Assembly (NCBI RefSeq): GCF_001888805.2
Contig: NZ_CP019113.1
Span: forward strand, 930,001 to 994,000
Source of the DNA: Enterobacter sp. SA187
Lineage (GTDB): Bacteria > Pseudomonadota > Gammaproteobacteria > Enterobacterales > Enterobacteriaceae
Direction: 5' to 3'
Length of the DNA stretch: 64,000 bases
Shown here: positions 1 through 8,357 of the stretch, piece after piece
Numbering within the stretch: position 1 is the first letter of the stretch
Layout: every line of letters begins with the position of its first letter
Program-made: the position numbers and the translations under genes
Notes under the pieces: generated by a model
The model's input: only the letters and a program-made list of their open reading frames with translations
Database searches by the model: none
What the model was told of the DNA's origin: nothing

Positions 1-70
1 ACATACTCAACTTTAATCCATTTAGAGAGTACGCTTATCCGCACGCACGCTTATTTTCTAAGGATTAAAC

Positions 71-496
71 ATGGCTCACCAGTGGTTAAACGTCATTCAT
101 CTGATTACAGGGATGGTCTGGCTCGGCGGTTTATTGATGATGGCGGTGGTGGTCGTGGCCTGTGGCGCGGGCAATACCAGCAACTATATTTCGCTGCTCG
201 CCCAGGTTCGCCGCTGGAGCCGCAGCGTGACGTCTCCTGCGATGCTGATCCTCTGGGCCTGCGGGCTGGCGATGATTGTCAGTCATGGCGGCGGCTTGCC
301 CCTCTGGCTGATCCTTAAAATTGTCGTGCTGGTGGTGCTCTCCGGTCTGCATGGCATGCTCTCTGCCACCCTGCGACGTCTGGCGGAAGGACAAAATAAG
401 CCTTTGCGCCCGTTTATTCGTTATACGCCATGGATCGTCGTGCTGGCGACGGCGCTGATTGTTCTGTTTGTTAAAGTGGGGCATGTCATCGGCTAA
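71..496 (+). CDS. CopD/HemJ-like small integral membrane protein
   Basis: 141 residues with four predicted membrane segments and almost no soluble part. The first helix carries IHLITGMVWLGG and the third carries SGLHGML. Histidines inside helices next to small residues are typical of the CopD/HemJ group of haem- or copper-associated membrane proteins, and a further His (VGHVIG) sits at the C-terminus. The start is supported by AAGGATT about 5 bases upstream of the ATG. The function is unknown: the family resemblance is from the histidine pattern only. It stands before treF in the same direction, but about 250 bases apart, so probably not in one operon. Confidence 0.6.
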   Translation: MAHQWLNVIHLITGMVWLGGLLMMAVVVVACGAGNTSNYISLLAQVRRWSRSVTSPAMLILWACGLAMIVSHGGGLPLWLILKIVVLVVLSGLHGMLSATLRRLAEGQNKPLRPFIRYTPWIVVLATALIVLFVKVGHVIG

Positions 497-632
497 TTGC
501 CGGAAAACATTCATATCGTGTTGCAAAGCGATTGCTCTGAATTGTGGGGGCAGTCGCCGTTCGTGCATTCGGGAAATCAGTAGTGCAAACAGCGATTTAT
601 TATTTTCCCGCGCCAGACGAGGCGTGAAGAAA

Positions 633-648
633 TGTGATCTACCGCACA
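633..648. promoter_or_regulatory. candidate CRP site upstream of treF
   Basis: TGTGATCTACCGCACA matches the CRP consensus TGTGA-N6-TCACA at 9 of 10 core positions. It lies about 100 bases before the treF start codon, a reasonable place for an activator site. No confident -35/-10 pair could be assigned downstream, so its role is inferred. Confidence 0.4.
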
Positions 649-744
649 GTATGCAACTCAACGGGTAAAAAGACTGTCTACGCTTATAAGTAGCCGGGCA
701 ACACCCGTATCTTTTTACGACGCCATCCGGAGGTCAGCATCACT

Positions 745-2394
745 ATGTTCAACCAGAAACTCAAACCAGATGAATCCGTTGAATTCGTGATCGAAGAAAA
801 AACCAGCTTTGACACCGATCCGTACGAGCTCAAGCTTGCGGAAATGCTTGAGGCGGAACCGGAACCGGAAATGATCGAAGGCTACCCCGCCTCCGATGCG
901 CTGACGCCTGCCGATCGCTATCTGGAACTGTTTGAACACGTGCAGTCCACCCGACTGTTTGCCGACAGCAAAACTTTTCCCGACTGTGCGCCGAAAATGG
1001 ATCCCCTTGATATTCTGATCCGTTATCGCCGTATCAAACGCCGCCCTGATTTTGATCTGCAAAAGTTCGTCATGGCGCATTTCTGGTTGCCGGAACAGTA
1101 CGGCAGCGAATACGTCTCCGATCCCAAAAACTCGCTGAAAGAACACATCGACCAGCTCTGGCCGATACTGACCCGCGAGCCGCAGGATCATATCCCGTGG
1201 TCATCGCTGCTGGCGCTGCCGCAGGCCTATATCGTGCCGGGCGGCCGCTTTAGCGAAACCTATTACTGGGACTCCTATTTCACCATGCTCGGCCTCGCCG
1301 AGAGTGGGCGTAACGACCTGCTGAAATGCATGGCGGACAATTTTGCGTGGATGATCGAACGTTACGGTCATATCCCGAACGGTAACCGGACTTACTACCT
1401 CAGCCGTTCCCAGCCGCCGGTCTTTGCGCTGATGGTGGAACTGTTTGAGGAAGACGGCGTGCGCGGCGCGCGTCGCTATCTGGAACATCTGCTGATGGAG
1501 TACAGCTTCTGGATGGACGGCGCGGAATCGCTGGTGCCAAACCAGGCGTACCGTTCTGCGGTGCGTATGCCGGACGGATCGCTGCTCAACCGTTACTGGG
1601 ATGACCGTGATACGCCGCGCGATGAATCCTGGCTGGAGGACGTGGAAACTGCCCGTCATTCCGGGCGTCCGGCCAGCGAAGTGTACCGCGATCTGCGCGC
1701 GGGCGCGGCGTCCGGCTGGGATTATTCTTCCCGCTGGCTGCGCGATGCGAACCGCCTCGCCAGTATCCGCACCACACAATTTATCCCTATCGATTTGAAC
1801 GCTTTCCTGTTCAAACTGGAAAGCACCATTGCCAATATTTCCGGCGTGAAAGGCGACCGGGAAGGCGAAGCGATGTTCCGCCAGCGGGCGAGCGATCGCC
1901 GTGCGGCGGTCAACCGCTATCTGTGGGACGACGAGAAAGGCTGTTACCGCGATTACGACTGGCGACGCGGCGAAATGGCGCTGTTTTCCGCCGCCAGTCT
2001 TGTTCCGCTCTATGTCGGTATGGCAACGCATGAACAGGCCGACCGGCTGGCCGTAGCGGTGCGTGAACGTCTGCTGACGCCAGGCGGCGTGATGGCGACT
2101 GAATATGAAACCGGCGAGCAGTGGGACAAACCGAACGGCTGGGCTCCGCTGCAATGGATGGCGATCCAGGGCTTTAAACTCTACGGTAATGATGCGCTCG
2201 GAGATGAGATCGCCCACAGCTGGCTGGAAACGGTAAATCTGTTTTACCAGCGTCACCATAAGCTGATTGAGAAGTACCACATCGCAGGCGGTACCCCGCG
2301 CGAAGGGGGCGGCGGTGAATATCCGTTGCAGGACGGCTTTGGCTGGACGAACGGCGTGGTACGGCGTCTGATTGGTCTGTACGGCGAACCCTGA
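745..2394 (+). CDS. treF: cytoplasmic trehalase TreF
   Basis: Hydrolyses trehalose to two glucose molecules in the cytoplasm (glycoside hydrolase family 37). 549 residues, the same length as E. coli TreF, and no signal peptide, which separates it from periplasmic TreA. Both GH37 signatures are present: PGGRFSETYYWDSYF near residues 166-180 and QWDKPNGWAPLQW near 454-466, followed by the Gly-rich segment GGGGEY near 525. GGAGG lies 11 bases before the ATG. A perfect hairpin follows the stop codon. The next gene is convergent. Confidence 0.97.
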   Translation: MFNQKLKPDESVEFVIEEKTSFDTDPYELKLAEMLEAEPEPEMIEGYPASDALTPADRYLELFEHVQSTRLFADSKTFPDCAPKMDPLDILIRYRRIKRRPDFDLQKFVMAHFWLPEQYGSEYVSDPKNSLKEHIDQLWPILTREPQDHIPWSSLLALPQAYIVPGGRFSETYYWDSYFTMLGLAESGRNDLLKCMADNFAWMIERYGHIPNGNRTYYLSRSQPPVFALMVELFEEDGVRGARRYLEHLLMEYSFWMDGAESLVPNQAYRSAVRMPDGSLLNRYWDDRDTPRDESWLEDVETARHSGRPASEVYRDLRAGAASGWDYSSRWLRDANRLASIRTTQFIPIDLNAFLFKLESTIANISGVKGDREGEAMFRQRASDRRAAVNRYLWDDEKGCYRDYDWRRGEMALFSAASLVPLYVGMATHEQADRLAVAVRERLLTPGGVMATEYETGEQWDKPNGWAPLQWMAIQGFKLYGNDALGDEIAHSWLETVNLFYQRHHKLIEKYHIAGGTPREGGGGEYPLQDGFGWTNGVVRRLIGLYGEP

Positions 2395-2400
2395 TCGCTA

Positions 2401-2423
2401 CCCGGCAGCGACGCGCTGCCGGG
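2401..2423. terminator. hairpin between treF and the convergent HEPN-like gene
   Basis: A perfect 10-bp stem (CCCGGCAGCG / CGCTGCCGGG) with a 3-base loop lies between two convergent genes. There is no clear T-run, so it may act as a bidirectional terminator or be a REP-like palindrome. Confidence 0.6.
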
Positions 2424-2433
2424 CATACAGCGG

Positions 2434-4035
2434 TTAGTCAATCACCTCATAAATCGATGTCTGGATCGCCAGCCATTTTTTGGTGCGGGCGTCCGGCTCT
2501 GCGAGAGCTCTGCGCTTCGCCTGATCCATTTCATATTGCTGACGCTTCACCACCGCAGGCGTCGTACAGAATGCCCGCAGATAAGCTTTGCGCATTGAGG
2601 TGAGCTTTTCGCCGGTGACCATGGCATGGCTCAGGGTGCTGATAAAGCGTCGGCAGGGTTTCAGTTCCACCATTTGCAGGCGATAGCGCAGCAGCAGTTC
2701 CAGTACATCATCGTGACCTGCTGACATCGCCTCTTCCGTCCACGACAGCTTCCAGTCCATACCACCCTGCAAGAACAGCTGCACCACCCGCGAATCGTTA
2801 CGGTTAATGGCCGCACGCAGATTATTTTCGTCCCAGGTAATGCCCATACGGGTCAGATTCTCCCGCGACGAGGGTTTTTCGCGTAGCGGCTCGCTCTGCT
2901 CCTGCTGCACTTCTGTCTGGGCGGCCTGCGCAGTTTGTGGGGGATTGCCGCCACCGCTGAACAACCACAGCCCGCTGCCCATGATGCCGAGCACCATCAC
3001 GCCTACCGCGCCCCACAGCACCCCCGATACCAGTTGTTCCCGCTGCTCCGGGGTGCGTGGCGCGCGCTGCCCTGGTCGTTCAATACTGTCACGAACCTCA
3101 AAAATATCACCGCCGGTAGCGCGCGCTTTTTTACGCGCCCGCTCCCAGAAAGATTGCAGCTCAACCGCGTCTGCCGCCAGTAACAGATCCGGGCTGATAC
3201 GGGTGCGCCCTTCTCTGAAGGCGTTCTGCACGGAACTGGTGATCTGCGGGTAGTAGCTGTCCAGTAAACGCAGCTGCGCCGGGGAGAGCAAATCCTGGGA
3301 GATCAGGGTATTGCGGATCTGCCGGATGTCATCCAGAAAGACCTGGAGCGTTTTGCGCGGCTCGGCAAACAGCATCAGCGTATGCGGATCGTTAAACAGT
3401 GCCGAGTAGCGCTGGGTGAACTCTTTTTTATCCACCAGCATCAGCGCCAGCTCGCTGAATAACATGCCGCTTAACACGTCGTTACGCTCGCCCAGCTTCA
3501 GCCAGCGCCGCACGCGATCGACGCCGAACTGCGTTTTCAGATGGTTACTGAGCTGGATACTGTCGGGCCAGGCTTCGTAGATCAGCGCTTTGATCATCAG
3601 CTCAATCGCCCGTAACTGCGCCAGCGCCTGCTGCTGTTGCTGCGTCTCATCCAGCACAGTGATTTCGGTGCTGTAGGTGAGCTGCGGCTGTTTTTCCCGC
3701 AGCAGTTCAAGGGAGGTCATAAAGCGCAGCGCCGTGATCAGCTGGTTTTCACTGACCTCCTGCCCGCTTTCATACTGCGGCACCCGCTGTTGCAGATGGC
3801 GCAACAACAGGGTGAACTGCGACAGTTCCGCATCGTTCAGCCGCAGCCGGTGAGCGACCGCCGCCCAGCCGCCAAGATTCGCCCGGGCGGCGTCCAGCTG
3901 TTCCAGAAACCAGCGTGGATCTTTGCCCTCGGTCACATCAATATCAAGCAGTGATAAAATTTCGGTGGAGGCCTGACGAATGATGCCGATACAGTGTTCA
4001 AACTGTTCGCGAATGCCAGACGTTGAATTGCGCAT
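2434..4035 (-). CDS. membrane-anchored HEPN-like protein with ankyrin-like C-terminus (STY4199 type)
   Basis: 533 residues of unknown function. I read three parts. Residues about 130-250 resemble Swt1/HEPN-type helical domains: an IELMIKALIYEAWP helix and a later DDIRQIRNTLISQ segment. A single transmembrane helix (about 337-360, GVLWGAVGVMVLGIMGSGLWLF) follows a basic stretch. After it, residues 404-452 look like two ankyrin-type helical hairpins (LRAAINRNDSRVVQLFLQGG, then AMSAGHDDVLELLLRY). The overall look recalls proteins annotated as 'STY4199 family HEPN domain-containing'; I recall that name and did not search for it. The usual HEPN ribonuclease motif RNxxxH is present only as RN without the His, so the domain may be non-catalytic. 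Located beside treF and divergent from an acetyltransferase gene. Confidence 0.6.
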   Translation of the reverse strand: MRNSTSGIREQFEHCIGIIRQASTEILSLLDIDVTEGKDPRWFLEQLDAARANLGGWAAVAHRLRLNDAELSQFTLLLRHLQQRVPQYESGQEVSENQLITALRFMTSLELLREKQPQLTYSTEITVLDETQQQQQALAQLRAIELMIKALIYEAWPDSIQLSNHLKTQFGVDRVRRWLKLGERNDVLSGMLFSELALMLVDKKEFTQRYSALFNDPHTLMLFAEPRKTLQVFLDDIRQIRNTLISQDLLSPAQLRLLDSYYPQITSSVQNAFREGRTRISPDLLLAADAVELQSFWERARKKARATGGDIFEVRDSIERPGQRAPRTPEQREQLVSGVLWGAVGVMVLGIMGSGLWLFSGGGNPPQTAQAAQTEVQQEQSEPLREKPSSRENLTRMGITWDENNLRAAINRNDSRVVQLFLQGGMDWKLSWTEEAMSAGHDDVLELLLRYRLQMVELKPCRRFISTLSHAMVTGEKLTSMRKAYLRAFCTTPAVVKRQQYEMDQAKRRALAEPDARTKKWLAIQTSIYEVID

Positions 4036-4176
4036 CTTTATTTTCCTTTAAGTGCAACCAGCCGACGTTAATTTTGTGGGCATTTTTCTTTATTTTTTCT
4101 TTTTTTCCAGCCACTTATACGATAGACCAGTTATACAGGAATATCAGTGACGGCTGCACAGATATGGAAGCGAAAT

Positions 4177-4704
4177 ATGCTTGAGCTGACCACGGAACGC
4201 CTCTGGTGCCGACAGATCCAGTCAACGGACTGGCCGTTTTTCCTCGCGCTGTATGAGGATGCGCAGATCATGCGTTTTGTCTCTGACCCGCGTCCGCAGG
4301 AGGAGATCCACGCGGCATTCGAGAGCCGCCTGCCGCCATGGACGCCGGGCAGCGCGCACTGGCTCTGTCTGATGGTATTTGAGCGCGCCACGGGGCAGCC
4401 GCTGGGCGTTACCGGTTATGTGCACCATGAAGCGGACTGCGCTGAAGTGGGCTTCCTGTTTGTGCCGCAGGCGCAGGGCAAAGGCTTTGGCGGCGAATCC
4501 CTGCGGGCAGTGTGCGACTACGCTTTTCAGCAGGGCGGCATTCGTCGGCTTATCGCCACGGTCACTGCCGGGAATACGCCATCAAAGGGATTACTGGATA
4601 AAACGGGGTTCATACTGGAAGGTGAACTGCGCGAAGCGTTCTGGCTGAACGGGCAGTGGCAAAATGACTGGCTTTTCGGTTTGCTGCGCCATGAATACCG
4701 CTGA
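4177..4704 (+). CDS. GNAT family N-acetyltransferase (RimJ/RimL-like)
   Basis: 175 residues from the chosen ATG. It opens LELTTERLWCRQIQ, the typical first strand of RimJ/RimL-type acetyltransferases, and has the acetyl-CoA loop in QAQGKGFGGESLRA (Q-x-x-G-x-G/A type) and a late NTPSKGLLDKTGF motif, the usual 'N-x-x-S-x-x-x-x-x-K-x-G-F' of this group. An upstream in-frame GTG (4147) is less likely because GGAAG lies 6 bases before the ATG at 4177. The acceptor substrate (protein N-terminus, antibiotic or small molecule) cannot be told. Monocistronic, divergent from the HEPN-like gene. Confidence 0.85.
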   Translation: MLELTTERLWCRQIQSTDWPFFLALYEDAQIMRFVSDPRPQEEIHAAFESRLPPWTPGSAHWLCLMVFERATGQPLGVTGYVHHEADCAEVGFLFVPQAQGKGFGGESLRAVCDYAFQQGGIRRLIATVTAGNTPSKGLLDKTGFILEGELREAFWLNGQWQNDWLFGLLRHEYR

Positions 4705-4783
4705 TCCAGACGATTCGCCCTTCATAATGCTGATCCTTATGCCAGGCTTAACAGGATAGCGAGGCAAAATTTAAGGAGTCAGC

Positions 4784-5182
4784 ATGAGAAAAATGATTGT
4801 AGCCGCCACGGTAGCGGCGTTATTTGCCCTTCCGGCGCTTGCCGACGATAAGCCCGGCCTGAATACGGATGAAGCGCCGCGACCGGCGCACAAGCTCAAT
4901 GACGGCTACCGCGGCGCTGAAGAAGCCCACTCAATGACCGTCGACCATGTTACAGAGATGCACGACGATGCCTCTGTGACCCTGCGCGGTAACCTGATCG
5001 CGAAAAAAGGTAACGATATTTATACCTTCCGCGATAAAACCGGCCAGATAGACGCTTATATTCCCATGGCGGTATTTACAGAAAGAGAAGTCAGCCCGGA
5101 TCAGCTGATCAGTATTTCCGGTTCGCTGGACAAGCAGCAAACCCCGCCGCGGATAAAAGTTTCACGTCTGCAAAAAGAATAA
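4784..5182 (+). CDS. YgiW/YdeI-type periplasmic BOF (OB-fold) stress protein
   Basis: 132 residues. A cleavable signal peptide (MRKMIVAATVAALFALPALA then DD) directs it to the periplasm. The remainder has the bacterial OB-fold pattern of the YgiW/YdeI family: VTLRGNLIAKKGNDIYTFRDKTGQIDAYIP, then a second strand pair ending RIKVSRLQKE. E. coli homologues are linked to hydrogen peroxide, cadmium or antimicrobial peptide tolerance. AAGGAG lies 6 bases before the ATG. It ends in a strong intrinsic terminator. Confidence 0.88.
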   Translation: MRKMIVAATVAALFALPALADDKPGLNTDEAPRPAHKLNDGYRGAEEAHSMTVDHVTEMHDDASVTLRGNLIAKKGNDIYTFRDKTGQIDAYIPMAVFTEREVSPDQLISISGSLDKQQTPPRIKVSRLQKE

Positions 5183-5185
5183 CCG

Positions 5186-5206
5186 AACGGGGGCGCTGCC
5201 CCCGTT
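5186..5206 (+). terminator. intrinsic terminator after the YgiW-like gene
   Basis: Stem AACGGGGGC / GCCCCCGTT with a 3-base loop, directly followed by TGTTTTG. It separates this gene from the convergent SDR gene. Confidence 0.85.
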
Positions 5207-5217
5207 TGTTTTGACAC

Positions 5218-5976
5218 TTACAAAAACATTCCGCCCGATACTTCAATACGCTGCGCGTTCATCCAGCGAAGTTCGTCGCTGAGCAGCGCGGCGATGGCGT
5301 CGCCAATATCATCCGGTAGTCCAACGCGACCCAGCGCGGTTTGCGAGGCGACAAACCGGTTCATCTGCGCGTCATCCCGCACTCGCCCCCCGCCAAAGTC
5401 CGTTTCAATCGCCCCCGGCGCAATAATGTTTGCGGTGATACCGCGTGCGCCCAGCTCTTTCGCCTGATAACGGGTCAGCACTTCCATCGCGCCCTTCATG
5501 GCGGCGTAAGTGCTGGAGCCTGGCAGAGCAAAGCGCGCCAGCCCGGAGGAGACGTTCAGGATGCGGCCGCCGTCCTTCATCAGCGGCAGCAGGCGCTGGG
5601 TCAGGAAAAACGGCCCTTTCAGATGAATATTCATCATCTCATCAAACTGCGCTTCGCTGGTATCCGCGTAAGGGGCGTACAGACCCACGCCGGCGTTGTT
5701 TAATAAATAGTCGAAGTTGTCACGTTGCCAGACGTCTTTTAGCAGTTGCCGCACCTGTTCAGCAAATCCGGCGAACTGGCTGACATCACTGACATCCAGC
5801 TGCAAGGCCACGGCCTTCGCGCCCGCGCGCTCAATTTCCCCGACCACTGCCGCGGCTGCTTGCGCATTGCTGTGATACGTCAGGATCAAATCTGTTCCCT
5901 TTGCCGCCAGCTTCAGCGCAGCGTTTTTACCGAGGCCACGGCTGCCGCCGGTCACTATTGCGATAGGTTGTGTCAT
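5218..5976 (-). CDS. short-chain dehydrogenase/reductase (SDR) oxidoreductase
   Basis: 252 residues from ATG 5976, where AGGT precedes the start; the longer open frame to 6114 has no support and would overlap the divergent regulator. Classical SDR features: cofactor loop TGGSRGLG near residues 9-16, NNAGVG near 91-96, catalytic Ser in NVSSGLA and the YxxxK pair in TYAAMKGAM, then APGAIETDF. It probably reduces or oxidises a small carbonyl compound with NAD(P)H; the substrate is unknown. It is divergent from the LysR gene with about 120 bases between, the usual arrangement of a LysR regulator and its target. Confidence 0.9.
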   Translation of the reverse strand: MTQPIAIVTGGSRGLGKNAALKLAAKGTDLILTYHSNAQAAAAVVGEIERAGAKAVALQLDVSDVSQFAGFAEQVRQLLKDVWQRDNFDYLLNNAGVGLYAPYADTSEAQFDEMMNIHLKGPFFLTQRLLPLMKDGGRILNVSSGLARFALPGSSTYAAMKGAMEVLTRYQAKELGARGITANIIAPGAIETDFGGGRVRDDAQMNRFVASQTALGRVGLPDDIGDAIAALLSDELRWMNAQRIEVSGGMFL

Positions 5977-6095
5977 AAGAAACCTCATTTCAGGGGGTGT
6001 GGTGATTGAGAAGCAGCTTATTAGGTGATAGAAAATCAATAAAGATGTCCCGGTACGCTTCACTGTTTCATTTACAACAACAATAGGGCGCGGCG

Positions 6096-6998
6096 ATGGA
6101 TAAAGTTTACGCAATGCAGCTGTTCATTCGGGTGGCCGAACTGGAAAGTTTTACCCGTGCGGCGGAGTCGCTGGGTCTGCCGAAAGGCAGCGTCTCCCGC
6201 CAGATACAGGCGCTGGAGAACCATCTGGGCACGCAGTTGCTGCATCGTACCACCCGGCGGGTACAGCTCACCCAGGACGGCATGGTCTATTACGAACGGG
6301 CTAAGGATTTACTTATTAACCTCGATGAGCTCGATGGTTTATTTTTGCACGATCCTTCCACCCTCAGCGGACGACTGCGCGTGGATATGCCGGTCGCAGT
6401 GGCAAAAAACCTGGTCATTCCGCGCCTGTCCACCTTTGTACAGCAGTATCCCGGCCTTGAAATTGAACTGAGCAGCAGCGACCGGCTGGTGGATGTGATC
6501 CGCGAAGGCTTCGACTGCGTGGTGCGCGTCGGCACGCTGAAAGATTCGGGGTTGATTGCCCGTCCGCTGGGCAAGCTGTCGGTGATCAACTGCGCCAGCC
6601 CCGATTACCTCGCGCGATTTGGCTACCCGGAAACCCTGGAGGATCTGAGCGGCCATGCGGTGGTGCACTATGCGGTTAACCTCGGTACGCGCCCGCAGGG
6701 CTTTGAGGTATATCGCGACAATGCCACGCAGTGGATCAAAACCGGCGGCATCCTGACGGTCAACAGTACCGAAACCTATCATGCCGCCTGCCTGGCGGGG
6801 CTGGGGATTATTCAGGTGCCGCGCATTGGCGTGCGGGAGGCGCTGCGCAGCCGCAAACTGGTGGAAATCCTGCCGCAGTATCGCGCGCAGCCGATGCCGG
6901 TATCGCTGATTTATCCGCATCGCCGCAACCTGTCGCGCCGGGTGCATCTGTTCATGGAATGGCTGACTGACGTGATGAAAGCTTACGTTGACCAATGA
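6096..6998 (+). CDS. yhjC: LysR-type regulator, YhjC orthologue
   Basis: 300 residues. N-terminal winged helix-turn-helix (LESFTRAAESLGLPKGSVSRQIQALENHLGT in the first 45 residues), then a periplasmic-binding-like effector domain. It is very close to E. coli YhjC, which also sits just before yhjD. The ligand is unknown. It is divergent from the SDR gene, which it probably regulates; in E. coli this neighbour is not an SDR, so the pairing is specific to this lineage or relatives. Confidence 0.88.
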   Translation: MDKVYAMQLFIRVAELESFTRAAESLGLPKGSVSRQIQALENHLGTQLLHRTTRRVQLTQDGMVYYERAKDLLINLDELDGLFLHDPSTLSGRLRVDMPVAVAKNLVIPRLSTFVQQYPGLEIELSSSDRLVDVIREGFDCVVRVGTLKDSGLIARPLGKLSVINCASPDYLARFGYPETLEDLSGHAVVHYAVNLGTRPQGFEVYRDNATQWIKTGGILTVNSTETYHAACLAGLGIIQVPRIGVREALRSRKLVEILPQYRAQPMPVSLIYPHRRNLSRRVHLFMEWLTDVMKAYVDQ

Positions 6999-7049
6999 CC
7001 GTCTATAATTTCTGTTACATCACGCTAACAACGAAGGAACACAGCTCTG

Positions 7050-8084
7050 ATGACAGCGGAAAATAGCGAGAAACGACCGACTCAGGACCTGGACTACGAG
7101 CCGGTAAAAAAAATGGACACCACGGATAAGCCGGAACCGGAGCCTGAAAAAAAAGGTGAGGGCGGCGGTGCCATCGAAACGGTGAAGGAGACCGCGGAAA
7201 AGATCCAGCGACGCCCGATGGTGGCGCACCTGATCCGCGCCACCGAACGCTTTAATGACCGCATGGGCAATCAGTTTGGTGCTGCTATCACCTACTTTTC
7301 GTTCCTGTCGATGATCCCCATTCTGATGGTCTCCTTCGCGGCAGCGGGCTTTGTGCTGGTGTCGAACCCGACGCTGCTGCAGGATATTTTTAATAAGATC
7401 CTCACCAACGTCAGCGATCCGACGCTGGCTTCCACGCTGAAAAATACCATCAACATTGCCGTGCAACAGCGTACAACGGTAGGCCTGGTGGGGTTGGGGG
7501 TGGCGCTCTACTCCGGTGTTAACTGGATGGGCAACCTGCGCGAAGCGATCCGCGCCCAGTCGCGTGACGTCTGGGAGCGTAACGCCCAGGACGATGAAAA
7601 GTTCTGGGTGAAATATCTGCGCGATTTTGTCTCGCTGATTGGCCTGCTGGTGGCGCTGATCATTACGCTTTCCATCACGTCCATTTCCGGCGCAGCGCAG
7701 GAGATGATCATTTCGGCGCTCTATCTGGATTCTATCGAGTGGCTGAAACCGGCCTGGCGGCTGATTGGTCTGGCGATTTCCATCTGCGCCAACTATCTGC
7801 TGTTCTTCTGGATCTTCTGGCGACTGCCGCGCCACAGACCGCGTAAGCGGGCGCTGATGCGCGGGACGCTTATTGCCGCCATTGGCTTTGAAGTGATTAA
7901 AATTATCATGACCTATACCCTGCCTTCACTGGTGCAGTCGCCGTCCGGCGCGGCCTTTGGTTCGGTGCTCGGTATCATGGCGTTCTTCTACTTCTTCGCC
8001 CGTCTGACGCTGTTCTGCGCCGCCTGGATCGCCACCGCAGAATACAAAGACGACCCGCGAATGCCGGGAAGAAAACACCGCTAA
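7050..8084 (+). CDS. yhjD: YhjD inner-membrane protein (YihY/BrkB family)
   Basis: 344 residues. The first about 60 are cytoplasmic, acidic/basic and proline-rich (repeated EPEPEKK); then come about six membrane helices with the family signature GAAITYFSFLSMIPILM and the later segments SGVNWMGNLREAIR and FGSVLGIMAFFYFFARLTLFCAAWIATAE. Close to E. coli YhjD, which when mutated allows survival with lipid IVA-only outer membranes, so a role in envelope lipid transport has been proposed. Likely single gene, ending in a hairpin. Confidence 0.93.
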   Translation: MTAENSEKRPTQDLDYEPVKKMDTTDKPEPEPEKKGEGGGAIETVKETAEKIQRRPMVAHLIRATERFNDRMGNQFGAAITYFSFLSMIPILMVSFAAAGFVLVSNPTLLQDIFNKILTNVSDPTLASTLKNTINIAVQQRTTVGLVGLGVALYSGVNWMGNLREAIRAQSRDVWERNAQDDEKFWVKYLRDFVSLIGLLVALIITLSITSISGAAQEMIISALYLDSIEWLKPAWRLIGLAISICANYLLFFWIFWRLPRHRPRKRALMRGTLIAAIGFEVIKIIMTYTLPSLVQSPSGAAFGSVLGIMAFFYFFARLTLFCAAWIATAEYKDDPRMPGRKHR

Positions 8085-8091
8085 ACCTATT

Positions 8092-8127
8092 ATCGGGCTG
8101 AATAAAAACGCAAAATTTCAGCCCGAT
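8092..8127. terminator. hairpin after yhjD
   Basis: An 11-bp perfect inverted repeat (ATCGGGCTGAA / TTCAGCCCGAT) with a 14-base AT-rich loop begins 8 bases after the yhjD stop. There is no strong T-run, so termination is probable but weaker than average. The rest of the 230 bases before yhjE is AT-rich and shows no gene. Confidence 0.5.
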
Positions 8128-8357
8128 TCATCATTTCAGCATTATTATCCAGTCCGTAACTTTTATTTAACCGAAAACCAGTTTTATATTCTGATATTAA
8201 AAAAGTGTGAAGCATTTCATGGATGCCAAATCTCAGGCATGAAAATTATTCACTTTTTGCGCAATTAATCGCCGCCTCGCTGCTTTGTAACGGATTGAAA
8301 TGTCGCTTTTGCTGTGCGTAATATGGCCGTCCGTTCGCCATAAAATAAGAAATATCT

